DNA from: Nitriliruptoraceae bacterium
GTDB lineage: Bacteria > Actinomycetota > Nitriliruptoria > Nitriliruptorales > Nitriliruptoraceae
Length of the DNA stretch: 64,000 nt
Reading direction: 5' to 3'
NCBI GenBank assembly: GCA_003565155.1
Contig: PXDB01000049.1
Location: forward strand, 1-64,000
Part shown: in pieces, positions 14,033 to 23,305 of the stretch
How the letters are laid out: every line of letters starts with the position of its first letter
Numbering within the stretch: the first letter of the stretch is position 1
Notes under the pieces: model-generated
Database searches by the model: none
Told to the model about the DNA's origin: nothing
Seen by the model: the letters and a program-made list of their open reading frames with translations, nothing else
Position numbers and translations under genes: made by a program

Positions 14033-15205
14033 TCAGCGGGACAGGTCGGTCAGGGTCGCCTGGAGCTGGTCGGCCACGGCGCGGACCGTGGCCAGCACCG
14101 TCGCGTAGTCCATCCGCGTGGGACCGAGGACCCCGAGGGAACCGGCGGTCACCAGTTGGTAGCGCTGGGCGACCAGGGAGGCGGACCGCAGGTCCTCGAC
14201 CTCGTTCTCCTCCCCGATGCGCACCGTCGGGTGCTCGTCCGCGGTGGCGTCGGCCAGCAGCCGTGCCAGTGTGACGCGTTCCTCGAGCAGCTGCAGGACC
14301 CGGGAGAGGTGGTGTCGCTCGAAGGTCTCGTCGCCGGCGAGCGAGGCCTGCCCACCCACGAACACGTGGTGCACGGTGTCCTCCGCGAGGCTGGGCGCAG
14401 CGGCGTCGGCGACGGCCTGGAGGATCTCCCGCAGCTCCGACGGCGCATCCTCCACCAGCCGTGTGAGGGTGGCGTGGACCTCGCCAAGACGTCGACCGCG
14501 GAGCTGCTCCGCCAGCACCGTGCGGACCCGGTCGAGGTCCCCCTCGGTGGCATCGGCGGGCAGCTCCACGGAGCGCTTCTCCACCCGGCCGGTGTCGGCG
14601 ACGAGCAGCAGCAGCCCCGCGCCGGGGCCGAGCCCGACGAGTTCGCACAGCTTCAGCCGTGCCGCGTCCACGGCGGGCGCGATGACCAGGGACACCAGGC
14701 GGGTCAGCTGGCTGAGCACCGAGGAGGTGCGTGCCAGCAGGTCCTCGACGTCCGCGGCGTTGCCGAGCAGCTCCTGCACGAGCTCGCGTCGGGACCCGTC
14801 CAACGCCGGGTCGGTGCGCAGGTCGTCCACGAAGCGGCGGTAGCCCTTGTCGGTGGGCACACGGCCGGCGGAGGTGTGGGGTTGGGCGATGTAGCCGCGC
14901 GCCTCCAGCGCCGACATCTCGTTGCGCACCGTGGCCGCGGACACGGCCAGGCGCGCCACGTCAACGACCCGCTTGGAGCCCACCGGCTCACCGCGCGCGA
15001 TGTACTCGGTCACGATGGCCCGGAGCACCGCGCGCTTGCGGTCATCCAGGTCGGCATCGTCGGCCTCAAGCTCTCCGCCGAGATGTGGCACCCCGGCGAC
15101 CTCGGCCGGCAGGGACACCTCGACCTGGACGGGGTCACCGCCATCGACGGCGGCTGCCGCGGCGTCGATCGCCGCTCGTGCGATCCGTTCCCCCGCCTCG
15201 GCCAT
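14033..15205 (-). CDS. hrcA: Heat-inducible transcriptional repressor HrcA
   Basis: DDRKRAVLRAIVTEYIARGEPVGSKRV winged helix, GYIAQPHTSAGRVPTDKGYRRFVD; adjacent to dnaJ. Start uncertain (N-terminal extension). Confidence 0.93.
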   Translation of the reverse strand: MAEAGERIARAAIDAAAAAVDGGDPVQVEVSLPAEVAGVPHLGGELEADDADLDDRKRAVLRAIVTEYIARGEPVGSKRVVDVARLAVSAATVRNEMSALEARGYIAQPHTSAGRVPTDKGYRRFVDDLRTDPALDGSRRELVQELLGNAADVEDLLARTSSVLSQLTRLVSLVIAPAVDAARLKLCELVGLGPGAGLLLLVADTGRVEKRSVELPADATEGDLDRVRTVLAEQLRGRRLGEVHATLTRLVEDAPSELREILQAVADAAAPSLAEDTVHHVFVGGQASLAGDETFERHHLSRVLQLLEERVTLARLLADATADEHPTVRIGEENEVEDLRSASLVAQRYQLVTAGSLGVLGPTRMDYATVLATVRAVADQLQATLTDLSR

Positions 15206-15247
15206 CCGACACCTCCTCCAGGTCGCGGACGTGCCGAGGGTACCGAC

Positions 15248-15274
15248 CTGGCACTCGCCGGCCAGGTCTGCTAC
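15248..15274 (-). promoter_or_regulatory. Candidate degenerate CIRCE element (HrcA operator)
   Basis: CTGGCACTC-N9-GTCTGCTAC against consensus TTAGCACTC-N9-GAGTGCTAA: 13/18 matches with exact 9-9-9 spacing, ~43 bp upstream of hrcA. Confidence 0.55.
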
Positions 15275-15279
15275 CGGCG

Positions 15280-15891
15280 CTACACCTCGATGGTGCCACC
15301 GAGCAGGGTGCCGATGAGGTAGCCGATCAGGCCTGCACCGCCCCCGATGACCAGCAGCCGCAGACCGGACACCACGGCCGGTCGACGGGTCAGGCGCGTC
15401 AGCACGGCCCCCGCACCGAACAGCACGACGCAGCACAACACGATGCTGATCAGCACCGCGTCGATCCCGGTGGTGAAGATGAAGGGCACCAGGGGGAACA
15501 GACCGCCGGTCCCGAACAACGCGGCGTTGGCCGCCGCCGCCCGGTACGGGCTGACGTTGTCCTGCGCCTCGACCACCCGGTGCGCCGCGAGCATCTCCGC
15601 CTGGGTCTTCACGCTGACGTACTCGCCGGCGCCCATCGACACGGCCCCGGAGACCACACCGGCGATGCCGGCGACCACGACGGCACCCGGGCTGATGTTC
15701 GCCCCGGCCACGCCCATGATGAGGCCGAAGTTGCTGACCACCCCGTCCTGGATGCCGAACACACCGGCCCGGATGGTGTTGGAGCGATCCAGGCCGTTGC
15801 CGGTCTCGTCCGCCGGGTGCACGGCGGCCTTCCCATCCACCTCGGCGTCACCTGGGTCACGCTCGGCCGGCTCGGGGCGCTGCTGTGCCAT
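15280..15891 (-). CDS. VIT1/CCC1-family transporter, short form
   Basis: GVFGIQDGVVSNFGLIMGVAGA and GAVSMGAGEYVSVKTQAEM; the stretch between TM2 and TM3 is unusually short. Confidence 0.75.
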   Translation of the reverse strand: MAQQRPEPAERDPGDAEVDGKAAVHPADETGNGLDRSNTIRAGVFGIQDGVVSNFGLIMGVAGANISPGAVVVAGIAGVVSGAVSMGAGEYVSVKTQAEMLAAHRVVEAQDNVSPYRAAAANAALFGTGGLFPLVPFIFTTGIDAVLISIVLCCVVLFGAGAVLTRLTRRPAVVSGLRLLVIGGGAGLIGYLIGTLLGGTIEV

Positions 15892-16152
15892 GCTGCCTGC
15901 CCCTTGTCGGGCGTGGGTGCCGGCATCCGCGGGATCGCGGGTCGACCGACATCGTCGGCCGGCAACCTACAGACGCCTCTGCGCTCCGTCACCGCAGGTG
16001 AGGCGTCCCTGCACGTGCCCGCCCGAGCGTCCCGGTTGCCCTCGGGCCGCCGGCGGTCGACCTGCCGCTGCCCGCGACGTGGCCTAGGGTGGGGGCGACC
16101 GCCACCACACAACCGCGATCGCGGCAGCAGCCGATCCGTCAGGAGCGCGACC

Positions 16153-16578
16153 GTGTCCACCACCCCGCCCAGTGAGGGGGCTCCCGCCACCGGGACCAGC
16201 GACGAACGCGACACCTCCGAGGTGATCGCGTCGCTGCTCGTCCACGGCCAGGGCCTGCTCAAGACCGAGCTCGAGCTCGCGAAGCTCGAGATCAAGCGCA
16301 TCGTCACCGAGAAGGCCATCGCCGTCGGGCTGGTGGTGTTCGGCGCGGTGCTCGGGCTGTTCATCCTCGCGTTCGTCGGCGTGACCGGTGCCAATGCCCT
16401 GATGCTGGTGGTCGAGCCCTGGCTGGCGTGGCTGATCGTGACGGGCATCTACACCCTGGTGGCGGTCATCCTGCTGCTGGTGGCCATCCGCCTGTTCAAG
16501 CGACCGGTGGTGCCGGAGCACACCAAGGCGGAAGTGGAGACGACCAAGGCGTGGGCGAGCGAGCAGGTGGGCCGATGA
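16153..16578 (+). CDS. Phage-holin-family (PF07332-like) small membrane protein
   Basis: Amphipathic LLKTELELAKLEIKR segment followed by two TM helices; GTG start. Confidence 0.68.
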   Translation: MSTTPPSEGAPATGTSDERDTSEVIASLLVHGQGLLKTELELAKLEIKRIVTEKAIAVGLVVFGAVLGLFILAFVGVTGANALMLVVEPWLAWLIVTGIYTLVAVILLLVAIRLFKRPVVPEHTKAEVETTKAWASEQVGR

Positions 16579-17195
16579 GCACGGCAGGTGAGGACACGAC
16601 CGGCGACGGTGGCGGCAGCACACAGGAACGCGTGACCGCTGCCGTCGAGCAGGCGAAGGCGCGGGCCGAGGAGCGCGTCGAGCGCTACAAGGCCGAGGCG
16701 GAACGCGCGAAGAACACCGTCACGGAGATGAAGGAGGAGGTCTCCACCGCCGTGGACGACCGCCGCGGCGGACCCGCGACGTCGGTGGAGGACGCGGAGG
16801 CCAAGGCCGCGCAGCTGCGCGCCGGGATCGAGCGGGACCTGGCGACGCTGCAGGCCCGGCTGCCCGATGCCGAGGACGTCTCCGAGCGTGCCCGGTCGCT
16901 GGCCATCAGCGTCGGCGGTGGCCTGGCCGCTGTGACCGGCGTGGTGGTGCTCCTCGGACGACGGCGCGCCGCCAAGGCCGAGGAGCGCGACCTCGAGGCA
17001 CAGGCCGAGGCCCTCGCGAAGGTCCTGGCGCGGGCGGAGCGGATCGAGGTGGCCGAGGAGGAGGACGGCGGTGGTCTGGGCCGCTGGCTGCTCCTGGTCA
17101 CGGGTATCGCCGGTGCCGGCGCGGGTGTGTGGTGGTGGCAGCAGCGCGAGGCGGATCTCGACGTCGACGATCTGTGGGGGCCGACGCCCGAGTGA
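16575..17195 (+). CDS. Membrane protein with coiled coil (DUF3618-like)
   Basis: AQLRAGIERDLATLQARLPD motif, helical N-terminus, TM segments; ATGA overlap with the upstream gene. Confidence 0.6.
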   Translation: MSTAGEDTTGDGGGSTQERVTAAVEQAKARAEERVERYKAEAERAKNTVTEMKEEVSTAVDDRRGGPATSVEDAEAKAAQLRAGIERDLATLQARLPDAEDVSERARSLAISVGGGLAAVTGVVVLLGRRRAAKAEERDLEAQAEALAKVLARAERIEVAEEEDGGGLGRWLLLVTGIAGAGAGVWWWQQREADLDVDDLWGPTPE

Positions 17196-17213
17196 CGGCG
17201 GCCGCGTGGGCGG

Positions 17214-18446
17214 CTACCGGAGCGCGGTCGCCTCGCCGCCGAGTCCCTCGACGATGGCGACGGCGTTGCGTCGCATGAGCTCGAGGTAGGAGTGCTCCGG
17301 GTCGCCCGGCGCGCCCGGCAGGACGTCGTCGGCGAGCCCGTCGACGTAGCGCGCCCCGGTCTCCTCCGCGATGGCTTCGAGGACCGGGGTCGGGAACTCC
17401 TCGCTGCCGAACACCGCCGGCACGTCACGGTCGTTGATCAGGTCGATCACGTCGCGCACCTCGGAGGCCGAGGGGTCGGTGAAATCCGTGGGCTGCACCG
17501 CCGTCTCGTACTCGAGGCCGTAGTCCCGCGCGAAGTAGGTCCAGGCGTCGTGGTAGGTCACCAGGCTGCGGGCCGACTCGGGGATCGTGTCCACGGCCGC
17601 CTGGACCTGCGCGTGGAGCGTGTCCAACGCATCTAGGTAGGCGTCCCGGTTGGCCGTGTAGGTCGTCGCCCCCTCCGGGTCCTCCTCGCTGAGCTCCGCG
17701 GCGATGCCCTCCACCAGCGCGCGGGTGTTCACCAGCGAGGTCCACACGTGGGGGTTGGGACCGAGCTCGCCCTCGCCGTCGTCGTGGCTGTGCCCGTGGT
17801 CGTCGTCGTGGCTGTGCCCGTGGTCGTTATCGTCGTGACTGTGCCCGTGGTCATCGTCGTCGTGGGAGTGCCCGTGGTCATCGTCACCGTGGGAGTGCCC
17901 GTGGTCGTGGCTGTGGTCGAAGACCAGGTCGGCGTCCTCCAGCGCGTCCTCACCCAGCAGGACCATCCGCGAGTCGGAGGGCAGGTGCTCCTCCGCCATG
18001 CGCAGCGCACCGTCGTTCAGCGCCAGACCGATACCGAGGTAGAGATCCGCACCCGCCAGGGTGATGACGTCGCTCGGCCGCGGCTCGTAGGTGTGGGCGT
18101 CGGCTCCTGCGGGCACCAGCGGTTCCACCGACACCCGCTCGCCGCCCACCTGGGCCACCAGATCCGCGACCGGTGCGACCGTCGCGACCACGTGGAGCGC
18201 CGGCTCCACGTCCGCGTCGTCGGCAGCATCTGCCGCGGTGTCAGCATCGTCCTCGGGGCTCCCCTCCTCTGCCACGACGTCGTCGTCGGCCTCCGCGGCG
18301 TCGACGGCGGTGTCGTCCTCGACCTGGCCGCAGGCGGCGAGCAGCACGGCGAGCCCGACCAGGAAGGCGGGCATGAGGCGACGGCGGGCGCGGGCGGAGG
18401 ACATCGGTTGCTCCGTGTCGGGCATCACGGTGCGGCGGACCGGCAC
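17214..18446 (-). CDS. Zinc/manganese ABC transporter substrate-binding lipoprotein (ZnuA-like)
   Basis: Lipobox LLAACG, His-rich loop, VTYHDAWTYFARDYGLE, DVLPG; adjacent to permease and ATPase genes. Start may be internal (ATG MPDTEQ or MSSAR). Confidence 0.9.
   Translation of the reverse strand: MPVRRTVMPDTEQPMSSARARRRLMPAFLVGLAVLLAACGQVEDDTAVDAAEADDDVVAEEGSPEDDADTAADAADDADVEPALHVVATVAPVADLVAQVGGERVSVEPLVPAGADAHTYEPRPSDVITLAGADLYLGIGLALNDGALRMAEEHLPSDSRMVLLGEDALEDADLVFDHSHDHGHSHGDDDHGHSHDDDDHGHSHDDNDHGHSHDDDHGHSHDDGEGELGPNPHVWTSLVNTRALVEGIAAELSEEDPEGATTYTANRDAYLDALDTLHAQVQAAVDTIPESARSLVTYHDAWTYFARDYGLEYETAVQPTDFTDPSASEVRDVIDLINDRDVPAVFGSEEFPTPVLEAIAEETGARYVDGLADDVLPGAPGDPEHSYLELMRRNAVAIVEGLGGEATALR
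17764..17925 (-). repeat. In-frame tandem repeat encoding the HGHSHDDD-type His/Asp tract of the binding protein
   Basis: Repeated (D)HGHSHDDD units in the translation; repeated cccgtggtc(a/g)tcgtcgtg(g/a)ctgtg-like DNA. Confidence 0.9.
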
Positions 18447-18450
18447 CTAC

Positions 18451-18465
18451 TGCGAACGACTCGCA
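18451..18465. promoter_or_regulatory. Palindromic operator candidate upstream of the metal-binding-protein gene
   Basis: tgcgaacgactcgca (TGCGA-N5-TCGCA), matching the site at 20348. Confidence 0.6.
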
Positions 18466-18467
18466 GC

Positions 18468-19424
18468 TTACCGACGTGGAGAGGGCGGCGCGCCGTCTGC
18501 GGCGTCCATCGCCGCCGTCGCGGTGCGCCCGGCCTGGTCGCCGTCCTGCGTGGTGGCCCGGGCCTGGAGCTCGGACGGGGAGGGGCGTCGACGCGCCGCA
18601 CGCAGTCCCAGTCGGGTGGTGATGCCGCTGACCAGCGCCACCACGGTGAAGGCCAGCGCACCCGTCAGCACGATGGACGGTCCGCTGGGGACGTCGAGGT
18701 GGAAGGAGAGGTACAGCCCGAGGACGGCCGCAGCGACCCCGAGCAGGGTGCTGACCACCAGCATCCGCCCCACCGATCGCGTCAGCAGCCGGGCCGTGGC
18801 GCCGGGGATCACCACCGCCGCGGCGATCAGCAGCACCCCGAGCACCCGGACGGAGGCCACCACCACGGCTGCGGTGATCAGGCTGAAGGTCAGCTCCATC
18901 GCCCCGGTCCGCACCCCGTGGACCCGTGCCACCTCGGTGTCGAAGGTGGTGAACACCAGGGACTTGAACAGCAGGAGGAGCAGCGCGGCGAAGGCGAGGC
19001 CGACGGCGCCCGCCACCGCGACATCGGTCCGGTTGACGCCGAGCAGGTTGCCGAACAGGACCGCCTCGACGTTCAGCCGCGTCGGCACGAGCGCCAGCAC
19101 CGCCACGCCGATGGCGAAGATCGAGGTGGTGACGATGCCGATGGCCGCGTCGGCGTGCAGCCCGCGTTGCCGGGCGACCGCGTCGATCAACAGCGCGGAC
19201 AGGACGGTCGCTGCGATCGCACCGACGTACAGGTCCAACCCCAGGGCCAACCCGACGGCGACCCCGCCCAGCACGCTGTGCGCCAGCCCGTGCCCGATGT
19301 AGCTCATCCGGCGCAGGACGACGAAGGTCGACAGGGCGCCGCTCATGGCGCCGACGAGGACCCCCGCCAGCAGGGCCCGGGTGAAGAACGCGTAGTCCAG
19401 GGGCAGCAGCACCCACTCGGTCAC
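18468..19424 (-). CDS. Metal ABC transporter permease (ZnuB/MntB family)
   Basis: ABC-3 type permease (AVLVGAMSGALSTFVVLRRMSYIGHGLAHSVLGGVA). Confidence 0.92.
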   Translation of the reverse strand: MTEWVLLPLDYAFFTRALLAGVLVGAMSGALSTFVVLRRMSYIGHGLAHSVLGGVAVGLALGLDLYVGAIAATVLSALLIDAVARQRGLHADAAIGIVTTSIFAIGVAVLALVPTRLNVEAVLFGNLLGVNRTDVAVAGAVGLAFAALLLLLFKSLVFTTFDTEVARVHGVRTGAMELTFSLITAAVVVASVRVLGVLLIAAAVVIPGATARLLTRSVGRMLVVSTLLGVAAAVLGLYLSFHLDVPSGPSIVLTGALAFTVVALVSGITTRLGLRAARRRPSPSELQARATTQDGDQAGRTATAAMDAADGAPPSPRR

Positions 19425-20311
19425 GACGCGAGCCCGTCCTCACGCCACGGGTCCGGCTGCCGCCCAGGCCCGCCGAGGCCGACCGGCGCGGCGTCCACCA
19501 CCACGACCCGTCCGCCGTCGTGCAGGACCTGCATACGGCCGCCGTAGGTCGCCTCGAGCACCTCCGGGGTGAGCACCCGTTCCGGTCGCCCGTCCGCCGT
19601 GATCCGGCCGTGGAGGCACACCACCCGGGGCAGGTGCGCGGCCACGGCGTTCAGATCGTGGGTCGTCAGCAGGACCGTGAGACCGGCCCGGTGCAGTTCG
19701 GCGAGGACCTCGAGCACGTCGAGTCGGGTCGTGGGGTCGACCCCGCTCGTGGGTTCGTCCAGCAGCAGCAGCTCGCTGCGGCGGTACAGCGCCCGCGCCA
19801 CGAAGGCGCGCTGCTGCTGGCCCCCGGAGAGGTCGGCGAGCCGCCGTCGATGCAGGCCGACGAGCCCGAGGCGGTCGAGCAGCTCACCGGCACGTGCCCG
19901 CTCGGCGCGCGTGAACCAGGGCAGGCGTCGGCTGCTGGCGGCGTCACCGAGCAGCACGACCTCGAGCACGTCGATCGGGAACTCGCGCTCCACGTTGTCC
20001 AGCTGTGGCACGTAGCCCACCCGGGCCGGCGGGCGACGGCGGACCGACGCGCCCAGGACCTCGACACGGCCGCGGTGGAGGTCCGCGCCGGCGGTCAGCA
20101 GCCGCAGCAGGGTGCTCTTGCCGGAACCCGACGGACCGACGATGCCCACCAGTTCGCCCCGCTCCACGGTGAGCGACAGCCCGCTCAGGACCCGGCGCCG
20201 CCCGTACCCCGCGGCGACATCCTCCAGCGCGATCGCGGGCGTGGAGGCCGCCGACTCCAGCCCCAGCTCGAGGGAACCGAGGTCGATGGGCGGTGCGGTC
20301 GTGGCTGACAT
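19421..20311 (-). CDS. Metal ABC transporter ATP-binding protein (ZnuC/MntA family)
   Basis: Walker A GPSGSGKSTLLR, signature LSGGQQQR, Walker B LLLLDEPTSGVD; 4-bp overlap with permease. Confidence 0.93.
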   Translation of the reverse strand: MSATTAPPIDLGSLELGLESAASTPAIALEDVAAGYGRRRVLSGLSLTVERGELVGIVGPSGSGKSTLLRLLTAGADLHRGRVEVLGASVRRRPPARVGYVPQLDNVEREFPIDVLEVVLLGDAASSRRLPWFTRAERARAGELLDRLGLVGLHRRRLADLSGGQQQRAFVARALYRRSELLLLDEPTSGVDPTTRLDVLEVLAELHRAGLTVLLTTHDLNAVAAHLPRVVCLHGRITADGRPERVLTPEVLEATYGGRMQVLHDGGRVVVVDAAPVGLGGPGRQPDPWREDGLAS

Positions 20312-20347
20312 GGGGTCCACGGGTCGTGACGGAGGGGAAGCAGCTGG

Positions 20348-20362
20348 TGCGAACGTTTCGCA
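20348..20362. promoter_or_regulatory. Palindromic operator candidate upstream of the metal ABC operon
   Basis: tgcgaacgtttcgca (TGCGAA-N3-TTCGCA), 37 bp upstream of the ATPase start. Confidence 0.6.
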
Positions 20363-20451
20363 GTCTACGCCCCACCGGACGGCCGCGCAGCCGTGCACCG
20401 GCCCGACGGCCTACCGTCACCGACCACCTCGACACAGGAGCGGGATCCGTC

Positions 20452-21489
20452 GTGCTGCCCGTGCTCGTCGACGACACCCACCGCGGGCACGACCCCGCCT
20501 ACGAGCTGAACGCCGGCCGCACGGTGGCGCCGGTCCCCGAACGGCCCGCCCGCGTCGAGGTGATCCACGCCGCGCTGGTGGCGGCGGGCTTCGCCACGCA
20601 GCTGTCGCGCCGGCACGACGACGAGGTACTCGACGGCGTCCACGACCCGGAGATGGTGGCCTACCTCCGCGGTGCCTACACGGCCTGGCGGGAGGCCGGC
20701 GGTCCGGAGGTGATGATCGCCGACACCTTCCGGTCACCGGCCTGGGCCGGCGGTGGCCGCCGCCCGCGGTCCCCGCTGGGCGCCCTGGGCTGGTACTGCA
20801 CCGACACGGCGACCCCGCTGGTCGCCGGGTCCTACGCCGCAGCGCGGGCGGCCGTGGACCTGGCCTGCACCGCCGCGGACCTCGTGCTCGCCGGTGCGTC
20901 CGCCGCGTACGCCCTGACCCGGCCGCCAGGGCACCACGCCGGCCCCAGCTACTTCGGTGGCTTCTGCCTGCTCAACCACGCGGCCGCAGCAGCACAGCGG
21001 CTGCGGGGCTCGGGGACGGTCGCCATCATCGACGTGGACGTCCACCACGGCAACGGCACCCAGGACGTGTTCTGGACCGCCGGCGACGTCCTCTACCTGT
21101 CGATGCACACCGATCCCGACCACCAGTACCCCTTCTTCTCCGGCGCCACCGACGAGCTGGGTGCGGGACCGGGACAGGGAACGACCCGCAACCTGCCGCT
21201 GGCGCCGGGGACCGGCGACGCCGGCTTCCTCCGCGCGGTGGAGGTCGCGTGCGAGCTCGTCACCGCCTTCGATCCCGCGTCGGTGGTGGTGTCGCTGGGC
21301 CTGGACGTCGCCGCCGAGGACCCGCTGGGGCAGCTCGAGGTGACCGACGACGGACTCGCCCGGGCTGGCGCCCTGCTCGGTCGGCTCCAGCGGCCCACGG
21401 TCCTGGTACAGGAGGGCGGCTACGCCCTGCCGGAGCTCGGCCAGCTCGCCGTCACCACCCTCAGCGCCTTCACCCGGGTACGGGGCTGA
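20452..21489 (+). CDS. Histone deacetylase / acetylpolyamine amidohydrolase family protein
   Basis: RPPGHHAGP, DVDVHHGNGTQ, SLGLD...DPLG, EGGY motifs. Confidence 0.92.
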   Translation: MLPVLVDDTHRGHDPAYELNAGRTVAPVPERPARVEVIHAALVAAGFATQLSRRHDDEVLDGVHDPEMVAYLRGAYTAWREAGGPEVMIADTFRSPAWAGGGRRPRSPLGALGWYCTDTATPLVAGSYAAARAAVDLACTAADLVLAGASAAYALTRPPGHHAGPSYFGGFCLLNHAAAAAQRLRGSGTVAIIDVDVHHGNGTQDVFWTAGDVLYLSMHTDPDHQYPFFSGATDELGAGPGQGTTRNLPLAPGTGDAGFLRAVEVACELVTAFDPASVVVSLGLDVAAEDPLGQLEVTDDGLARAGALLGRLQRPTVLVQEGGYALPELGQLAVTTLSAFTRVRG

Positions 21490-21514
21490 CCGCGACGCCC
21501 CGCCGGAGCCCGGC

Positions 21515-22396
21515 CTACCCCCCGTCCACCGCGTTGCGGGCCACCACGCCGGGCAGGATGTCGGCGTCGAGGATGCGGGCGACGAGCGGATCCAGGGCCG
21601 CGAGCAGCGCTGCGCAGGATGCCGAACCGAGCGCGGACCATGGAGGTGCGGCGAGCTCGTCGGTGCGGCGCTCGAGCCGGTCCCGCAGCGCCCGACCGTG
21701 CGCGGTCAACGCCCCCTCGCCATCGAGCACGCCACGGGCACGGAGCCGGTCCGCGGCCGCGTCCCACATCGGCTCGGGGATCCCGCGGGTGGCGCCGAGG
21801 ATCTTCCGCAGCTTCGGGGTGTCGCCGCGGGTGGTGAGGTGGGCCTCGACGCCGTCGAGCTCCGCCTCCACCAGCAGCGCGACGTGGCCGTCACCGCGCG
21901 ACTCCCGGATCCGGGTCGCGGCCTGCCACAGCACCAACGCCGGCGTGCTCGCCCAGGGCAGCGAGGACCAGGCCGCGGCCAGCGGCCGTCCCAGGGTCGG
22001 GTGCAGCAGTGCGGCTTCCCGTGCCAGCTCCGCCGCGCGGGAGAGCTCCGGGGCGTCCCCGAGCACGGTGTGCAGCACCGTAAGGAGCGCACCGTCCGTG
22101 GCCGCCAGGATCTCCTGTGGCGCAGCGATCTGCCACGCACCGGGAAGGGCGTGGGCGATGACCGCGGGTTGGAAGCCGTGGAAGGCCGCGGTCACCACCT
22201 CGGGTCCGACCGGTCCGAAGGGGGCGCTGCGCCCGGCCACGTACCCCACCACACGGTCGGGCAGGCCGAGGTCGGCGTGCGCGCGGTGCACTTCCGGGGC
22301 GAAGTAGGCGAGGGTGTGGACGGCCTCGAGGCGTCCCCACAGCCGTCGTGCCAGGGCCGCGTGCTCGGCCGTCGTCGCCCCGCTGTCGCCCACCAC
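21515..22396 (-). CDS. SalK/SCO6745-family HTH-like protein
   Basis: LARRLWGRLEAVHTLAYFAPEVHRAHADLGL...YVAGRSAPFGPVGPEVVTAAFHGFQP pattern. Confidence 0.75.
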   Translation of the reverse strand: MVGDSGATTAEHAALARRLWGRLEAVHTLAYFAPEVHRAHADLGLPDRVVGYVAGRSAPFGPVGPEVVTAAFHGFQPAVIAHALPGAWQIAAPQEILAATDGALLTVLHTVLGDAPELSRAAELAREAALLHPTLGRPLAAAWSSLPWASTPALVLWQAATRIRESRGDGHVALLVEAELDGVEAHLTTRGDTPKLRKILGATRGIPEPMWDAAADRLRARGVLDGEGALTAHGRALRDRLERRTDELAAPPWSALGSASCAALLAALDPLVARILDADILPGVVARNAVDGG

Positions 22397-22554
22397 GCCG
22401 CTCCCGCTCAGGTCACCGGAACGTTAGCTGCCGTGCTCGGCCGCGGCCCGGATCGCTGAGCCACCGTCCGGACGGCCATCCGGAGTGCTGCACCGCTGAC
22501 GAGGGTGGCCGACCGTGCGCTGTGACGGGGACGGCGAGGAGAACAGGCAGGGAC

Positions 22555-23133
22555 GTGGAGCAGGTGCTCGAGCAGGTCGTGGCAGTGTGGTCGCTGCTGT
22601 GGCCGGCGCTGGCGGTCGCTGCGTTACGGGCGACCGACGTCACGTTGACCACGGTGCGGACCGTGCTGGTGGTCCAGTCGAAGCGCTGGGCGGCCGCCGC
22701 GGTCGCCGGCGCGGAGGCCGGGGTGTGGTTGTCGGCCGCGGGCATCGTCTTCGCTGACACCTCACCCGCACGCGTCGCCGGCTTCGTGGTGGGGGTGGCG
22801 ACCGGCACCGCGATCGGGGTGTCGTTGATCGAACGGCTGAAGGTCGGCTCCACCACCGTCCGGGTGTACGTGCCGGCAACGCAGCTGGACGAGGACGGGG
22901 TCACCGTCGTGGACGGCACCCGGGTGGCTGACGCCATCCGCCGTGCGGGCTTCGCAGCCACGGTGTTCACCGGTCGGGGACGGGACGGACCGGTCGACAT
23001 GGTGCTCTCCACGGTGTCGCGCCGGAACGCCGAACAGGTGCTCGCCGCGGCCCGCACGGTGGACCATGACGCCTTCGCCTCCTTCGACTCCAACCCCCGA
23101 CCGGTCCTCCACTCCACCGCCGGGCGGGTGTGA
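22555..23133 (+). CDS. DUF2179/DUF5698 membrane protein
   Basis: RATDVTLTTVRTVLVVQSKRWAAA plus C-terminal GFAATVFTGRGRDGPVDMVLSTVSRRN. Confidence 0.75.
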   Translation: MEQVLEQVVAVWSLLWPALAVAALRATDVTLTTVRTVLVVQSKRWAAAAVAGAEAGVWLSAAGIVFADTSPARVAGFVVGVATGTAIGVSLIERLKVGSTTVRVYVPATQLDEDGVTVVDGTRVADAIRRAGFAATVFTGRGRDGPVDMVLSTVSRRNAEQVLAAARTVDHDAFASFDSNPRPVLHSTAGRV

Positions 23134-23305
23134 CGCACGCAGCCGGGTGCGACGTGAGCGCACCGGCCAGGACGACGGGGGTGCCGCCGATCCGTCCGTC
23201 ACGCGCGGCCGAACTGCGGGCGAGCGGTGCGCCCTACCCTGACCACCGCACGGCTGCTGCCCGGACGGGGAGCGCGGGACGACGGCGACCACGAGGCCCA
23301 GCACG

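Noticed and set aside
12746-15322. 858-aa + strand ORF antisense to rsmE/dnaJ/hrcA
   Set aside because: Same GC artefact; the minus-strand genes carry complete family motifs
16153-17195. Prophage lysis module because of the holin-family annotation
   Set aside because: Such genes are common housekeeping membrane proteins in actinobacteria; no endolysin, integrase or structural genes nearby
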